The notes under the pieces are model-generated. The model saw only the letters and a program-made list of their open reading frames with translations. It made no database searches and was not told the origin of the DNA. The translations under genes and the position numbers were made by a program. Positions 60,792 through 64,000 of a DNA stretch of 64,000 nt are shown here, piece after piece; positions within the stretch are counted from its first letter, which is position 1; every line of letters begins with the position of its first letter. Origin of the DNA: Bacillus sp. Bos-x628 (GTDB lineage Bacteria; Bacillota; Bacilli; Bacillales; Bacillaceae); the NCBI RefSeq assembly GCF_040500475.1, contig NZ_CP159358.1, forward strand, positions 2,666,001-2,730,000, written 5' to 3'.

Positions 60792-60816
60792 CTGTTGTCT
60801 TCACTTCGGATATGAT
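60788..60816 (+). promoter_or_regulatory. Promoter of the riboswitch transcript
   Basis: TTGACT (60788-60793), exactly 17 bases, TATGAT (60811-60816). It overlaps the end of the cyclase gene and sits just ahead of the riboswitch. Confidence 0.8.
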
Positions 60817-60822
60817 AGACAT

Positions 60823-60966
60823 AACATTTGAACGGTTTCCTGAAGGGGAGTAGCTTTTACGGTTTGGTCGTCATTACAGAAACATACAGTGTTTCTCGGC
60901 CTTTCCGGCATGAACATGTTAGCCAGACCTTTGCCTATCACACATGAGGCAAAGGTCTGGCTTTTT
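60823..60966 (+). ncRNA. yybP-ykoY (Mn2+) riboswitch with terminator
   Basis: Conserved elements appear in the right order: AAGGGGAGTAGC (60843-60854), GTCGTCA (60867-60873), AACATAC (60881-60887), CCTTTCC and finally AGACCTTTGCC. These match the yybP-ykoY family, which binds Mn2+ through the GGGGAGTAG and ACATAC loops. The last block forms one arm of a perfect 16-bp terminator (AGCCAGACCTTTGCCT / AGGCAAAGGTCTGGCT, then TTTTT), so Mn2+ binding should favour antitermination. The gene under control is the lipoprotein that follows. Confidence 0.85.
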
Positions 60967-61053
60967 CTAGCCTTTTTGTATCCATGTGTGGCGGGGGAGA
61001 GCGGACAAATGAACTCTTTTAAAACAATATGCTGTTGTGAAAGGATGATCGAC

Positions 61054-61509
61054 TTGAAAAAATATGTGGTGTCTCTCCTGTTTTCCGGGACGCTTGTCTT
61101 AGGTGGATGCTCAGGTTTACTTGAGCAAGTCAACGATACAACGACTTATGTGACAGAAGCAAATGACTTTGTCTCTGAAATTCAACAGTTTACAGAACAG
61201 TTTCCAAAGCTTGCTGAAGAGGGTGTACAAGATGCTGCCAAAAAAGCAGCCCTTACGCAGCAGCTTGAATCATTGAAGACCGAAATCCAATCCTTTAACG
61301 AATTAACAGCACCAAAAGTAGCAGAAGAGCTGCATGCGCAAATCATTGAAAAGAATAAGCTGCTATCAAAAGAGATCCAAACCTATTTACAGCAATTGAA
61401 AGAGGACAATGTGGATCTCGCAATCATCCTAGAGGAACAACAAGGGTTAATTCAACATCTCCAGCAATCCGTCAGTTTACTTCAGAATATCGAACAATTA
61501 ACAAATTAG
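61054..61509 (+). CDS. Small helical lipoprotein (DUF6376-like)
   Basis: Extracytoplasmic lipoprotein of 151 residues. The signal MKKYVVSLLFSGTLVLGGC puts the lipidated cysteine at 19. The rest is a predicted helical, glutamine/glutamate-rich coiled coil (QQLESLKTEIQSF, EEQQGLIQHLQQSV). TTG 61054 follows AAAGGATG; ATG 61009 in the same frame also has a good GGGGGAG site and would add 15 residues including three cysteines. It lies downstream of the Mn2+ riboswitch terminator. No enzyme or metal motif is seen; function is unknown. Confidence 0.78.
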   Translation: MKKYVVSLLFSGTLVLGGCSGLLEQVNDTTTYVTEANDFVSEIQQFTEQFPKLAEEGVQDAAKKAALTQQLESLKTEIQSFNELTAPKVAEELHAQIIEKNKLLSKEIQTYLQQLKEDNVDLAIILEEQQGLIQHLQQSVSLLQNIEQLTN

Positions 61510-61675
61510 TACAGTCTCGTCACCAAGATTGAAAACTGCTTCATTGGCTTAAAAAAATTTTTCCCGCAAAATATCCATGATCGAATCCTCACATCATCAG
61601 CATATCTTTGCCTTTTTAGGTAGAGGTATGCTTTAATTTAGATAAAAGAAAGTCATATAGAAAAAAGGTGATCAC

Positions 61676-61981
61676 ATGACAGAGCAGGAAGAAAGATATA
61701 TTACAACACCGAGAGCCCAGAAGGAAAAGGATCAATTAATGAATCGCCTGAAACGAATTGAGGGACAAGTTCGAGGGATTCAACAAATGATTGAGTCGGA
61801 ACGTTATTGTATAGATGTCGTAAATCAAATCTCCGCTGTCAATGCTGCGTTAAAGAAGGTGAGTCTTCAATTGATGGAAAAACATACACATCACTGCGTA
61901 TCCGATGCGATTAAGAGCGGGAATGGGGATGAGGCGATAAAAGAGTTGATGAACGTCTTTACGAAACTGACCAAATCATAA
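61676..61981 (+). CDS. csoR: Copper-sensing repressor CsoR
   Basis: Cu(I)-responsive repressor of copZA. The 101 residues, as in B. subtilis, are all-helical and keep the Cu(I) ligands Cys45 (ERYCIDVV), His70 and Cys74 (KHTHHC). AAAAAAGGTGATCAC precedes ATG. It lies directly upstream of copZ with an operator in the gap. Confidence 0.96.
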   Translation: MTEQEERYITTPRAQKEKDQLMNRLKRIEGQVRGIQQMIESERYCIDVVNQISAVNAALKKVSLQLMEKHTHHCVSDAIKSGNGDEAIKELMNVFTKLTKS

Positions 61982-62001
61982 AAAGCCAAAAAACGTTTAT
62001 C

Positions 62002-62030
62002 TTTACATTAATACCCTACTGGGGTATAGT
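62002..62030 (+). promoter_or_regulatory. copZ promoter with CsoR operator
   Basis: TTTACA (62002-62007), 17 bases, TATAGT (62025-62030). The spacer contains TACCCTACTGGGGTA, a G/C-tract inverted repeat typical of CsoR sites, positioned to block polymerase until copper is bound. Confidence 0.85.
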
Positions 62031-62064
62031 AATTATAGAGAATGAATGATGGAGGCGATGAAAT

Positions 62065-62271
62065 ATGGAACAAGCAACTCTTCATGTACAGGGCATGTCT
62101 TGCGGACATTGCGTGAAAGCAATCGAGGGAAATGTAGGAGAATTAGCAGGTGTAGAATCTGTTAAAGTACATCTAGACAAAGGGCAGGTTGATGTTTCAT
62201 TTCATTCAGATCAAGTGACACTACATCAAATTTCTGATGTAATTGAAGAACAAGGATATGACGTTGTATAA
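62065..62271 (+). CDS. copZ: Copper chaperone CopZ
   Basis: Small cytosolic Cu(I) carrier that hands copper to CopA. The 68 residues form one heavy-metal-associated domain with the MSCGHC site at 11-16. ATG follows GGAGGCGATGA. A terminator closes the gene before copA. Confidence 0.96.
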   Translation: MEQATLHVQGMSCGHCVKAIEGNVGELAGVESVKVHLDKGQVDVSFHSDQVTLHQISDVIEEQGYDVV

Positions 62272-62276
62272 ATGAG

Positions 62277-62308
62277 ATACGTGCTGCAAGTGACAGCACG
62301 TATTTTTT
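62277..62308 (+). terminator. Terminator between copZ and copA
   Basis: ATACGTGCTG, 7-base loop, CAGCACGTAT, then TTTTT. Confidence 0.88.
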
Positions 62309-62317
62309 CCGAAAGGA

Positions 62318-62336
62318 TATACCCCTATGGTGTATA
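62318..62336 (+). promoter_or_regulatory. Second CsoR-type operator, upstream of copA
   Basis: TATACCCCTATGGTGTATA is a near-palindrome with the same TACCC core as the copZ operator. It lies 19 bases before the copA start, implying a separate copper-controlled promoter. Confidence 0.75.
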
Positions 62337-62354
62337 TGTGAAGAGGTGAGATGA

Positions 62355-64000
62355 ATGAAAAAGGAAGTTGACTTCCAAATTACAGGAATGACCTGTGCTG
62401 CCTGTGCGAGGCGCATTGAAAAAGGTCTGAACAAAATGAACGGTGTTCATGATGCCAATGTAAACTTGGCACTGGAAACGTCTCATATTGTATATGATGC
62501 AAAGAGTATATCACCTGATGATCTGAAACAGAAAATACAATCTCTTGGCTACAATGTGGCGATCAAAGAAGCAGAATTTGATATAGAGGGAATGACCTGT
62601 GCAGCTTGTGCGAACCGGATTGAGAAAAAAATAAACCGGATGGCTGGCGTTGATCATGTGTCTGTTAATTTCGCACTTGAGAAACTTCAGGTGGCTTATC
62701 ATCCGGAACAAACCTCAACGAGCGAAATAAAAGAAGCGGTACAATCAATCGGCTATTCGTTTATTGAACCAAATTTTGCACAAGAAAAGGAGAAAAATCA
62801 TCGCCAAGCTACTATTGAAAAGCAGACAGCACGCTTTCTGTTTTCAATGATATTATCGCTGCCTCTCCTTTGGGCAATGATCAGCCATTTTTCTTTTACG
62901 TCCTTTATTTGGGTACCAGAAGCATTCATAAATCCATGGGTTCAACTTGCACTGGCTACCCCAGTTCAATTCATTGTGGGCTGGCCCTTTTATGTAGGCG
63001 CATATAAAGCATTAAAGAATCAAAGTGCCAATATGGATGTGCTCGTTGCACTAGGGACATCTGCAGCTTTTTTCTATAGCTTGTATGAGAGCATTCGGTC
63101 TGCCTTTCAAGGAACACATCAAGCGGCTCTATATTATGAAACAAGTGCTGTGCTGATTACCTTGATTGTGCTGGGAAAACTAATGGAAGCAAGAGCAAAA
63201 GGGAAATCCTCAGAAGCGATTCAAAAGCTCATGGGCTTACAAGCGAAAGAAGCTGTCATTGAACGTAGCGGTAAGCAGATTACAGTTCCCATTTCAGAGG
63301 TGAAAGTGGATGATGTTGTCTATGTGAAGCCAGGTGAAAAAGTACCAGTAGATGGAAAAATCATTGAAGGGACAACGGCATTAGATGAGTCAATGATTAC
63401 AGGAGAAAGCTTGCCAGTCGACAAAACAATAGGAGATACAGTCATTGGCGCTACAATGAATAAAAATGGTTTTATCAAAGTGAAAGCGACGAAAGTGGGC
63501 AAAGAGACCGCTCTTTCACAAATTATCCGAGTGGTGGAACACGCACAGGGCTCCAAAGCGCCGATTCAAAGAATGGCAGATCATATTTCAGGTATATTTG
63601 TTACGGTTGTTGTAGGAATCGCTGTTTTAACCTTTCTCATTTGGTTTTTCTTTGTTGATCCATGGAATTTCACCGCAGCACTTGAAACGTTTATAGCGGT
63701 CATTGTTATTGCTTGTCCATGTGCGCTAGGACTTGCCACACCTACTTCTATTATGGCAGGCAGTGGGCGGGCAGCTGAATCTGGCATTCTTTTTAAAGGC
63801 GGAGAGCATTTAGAAGTGACACAAACACTGGATACGATTGTATTAGATAAAACAGGAACAGTGACGAAAGGTGAACCGAGTGTAACAGATGTAATAGCAT
63901 ATGCAAATTGGACGGAAGATACTCTTCTCCAACTAGCAGGGTCGGCAGAACAGCAATCTGAGCATCCACTTGCGCGAGCCATCGTTGATAGGATGAAGGA
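62355..64000 (+). CDS. copA: Copper-exporting P1B-type ATPase CopA (5' part; runs off the window)
   Basis: Cu(I) efflux pump. About 548 codons are present, roughly two thirds of the usual 800. Two N-terminal metal-binding domains each carry GMTCAAC (near residues 11 and 79). Then come membrane segments, the actuator motif TGES, the ion-binding CPC in ACPCALGLATPT and the phosphorylated aspartate in DKTGT. ATG 62355 follows AAGAGGTGAG at close spacing; ATG 62351 is out of frame. It should be induced by copper via CsoR. Confidence 0.97.
   Translation, partial: MKKEVDFQITGMTCAACARRIEKGLNKMNGVHDANVNLALETSHIVYDAKSISPDDLKQKIQSLGYNVAIKEAEFDIEGMTCAACANRIEKKINRMAGVDHVSVNFALEKLQVAYHPEQTSTSEIKEAVQSIGYSFIEPNFAQEKEKNHRQATIEKQTARFLFSMILSLPLLWAMISHFSFTSFIWVPEAFINPWVQLALATPVQFIVGWPFYVGAYKALKNQSANMDVLVALGTSAAFFYSLYESIRSAFQGTHQAALYYETSAVLITLIVLGKLMEARAKGKSSEAIQKLMGLQAKEAVIERSGKQITVPISEVKVDDVVYVKPGEKVPVDGKIIEGTTALDESMITGESLPVDKTIGDTVIGATMNKNGFIKVKATKVGKETALSQIIRVVEHAQGSKAPIQRMADHISGIFVTVVVGIAVLTFLIWFFFVDPWNFTAALETFIAVIVIACPCALGLATPTSIMAGSGRAAESGILFKGGEHLEVTQTLDTIVLDKTGTVTKGEPSVTDVIAYANWTEDTLLQLAGSAEQQSEHPLARAIVDRMK

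Noticed and set aside
60801..61133. 110-codon minus-strand open frame over the riboswitch region
   Set aside because: Lies across the riboswitch and terminator, has no ribosome binding site and reads as antisense of functional RNA and the lipoprotein.

Overview
The window is Bacillus chromosome, most likely from the Bacillus pumilus group (pumilus, safensis, altitudinis and relatives). The strongest clue is a secreted guanyl-specific ribonuclease nearly identical to binase. Gene order otherwise follows the B. subtilis yvc/yvd/yvf/yvb/yva region (recalled from memory, not searched). Ribosome binding sites are strong AGGAGG types and TTG/GTG starts are common.

Layout. 1-8 kb: binase, a D-2-hydroxyacid dehydrogenase, a carbonic anhydrase/SulP transporter pair, a LOG-family protein, clpP under a CtsR box, tRNA-Arg(CCG) and a macrolide-type glycosyltransferase. 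8-14 kb: a decayed ABC-F ATPase pseudogene, the peptidoglycan deacetylase pdaC, a Fur-boxed siderophore/iron ABC transporter and an orphan holin. 14-28.5 kb: divergent slrR and a biofilm exopolysaccharide operon, epsA-I then epsK-N. It carries SinR-type operators and an EAR antitermination element, but epsJ and epsO are absent. 28.5-35.5 kb: yvfG, sigL (sigma-54), lutR and an arginine/ornithine module (rocR, rocD, rocE) with a RocR palindrome and a near-perfect -24/-12 promoter. 35.6-42.9 kb: the glycolytic operon cggR-gapA-pgk-tpiA-gpmI-eno. 43-46.2 kb: an unrecognised accessory cassette of small membrane peptide, ABC ATPase, multi-pass permease, minimal M50-type protease and small membrane protein. 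46.2-52 kb: a GNAT enzyme, a MarC protein, a GbsR-type regulator and the opuC osmoprotectant transporter. 52-54 kb: a cluster of small regulators (CatR-like, two paralogous XRE proteins, a short XRE protein, an AbrB-like protein). 54-58.8 kb: secG, est, rnr, smpB and ssrA (tmRNA). 58.8-64 kb: a 7TM diguanylate cyclase, a yybP-ykoY (Mn2+) riboswitch before a small lipoprotein gene, and the copper genes csoR, copZ and copA (copA runs off the end).

How it fits together: most of the window is core metabolism, osmoprotection, trans-translation and biofilm formation. Regulators sit beside their targets: slrR by eps, CggR by gapA, RocR and SigL by rocD, CsoR by copZA, a GbsR-type protein by opuC. 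The best candidate for something undescribed is the peptide/ABC/M50 cassette at 43.1-46.2 kb. Next are the Mn riboswitch before a lipoprotein gene, the duplicated XRE regulator block with an orphan promoter, and the 11-codon coupled ORF where epsJ would be expected.
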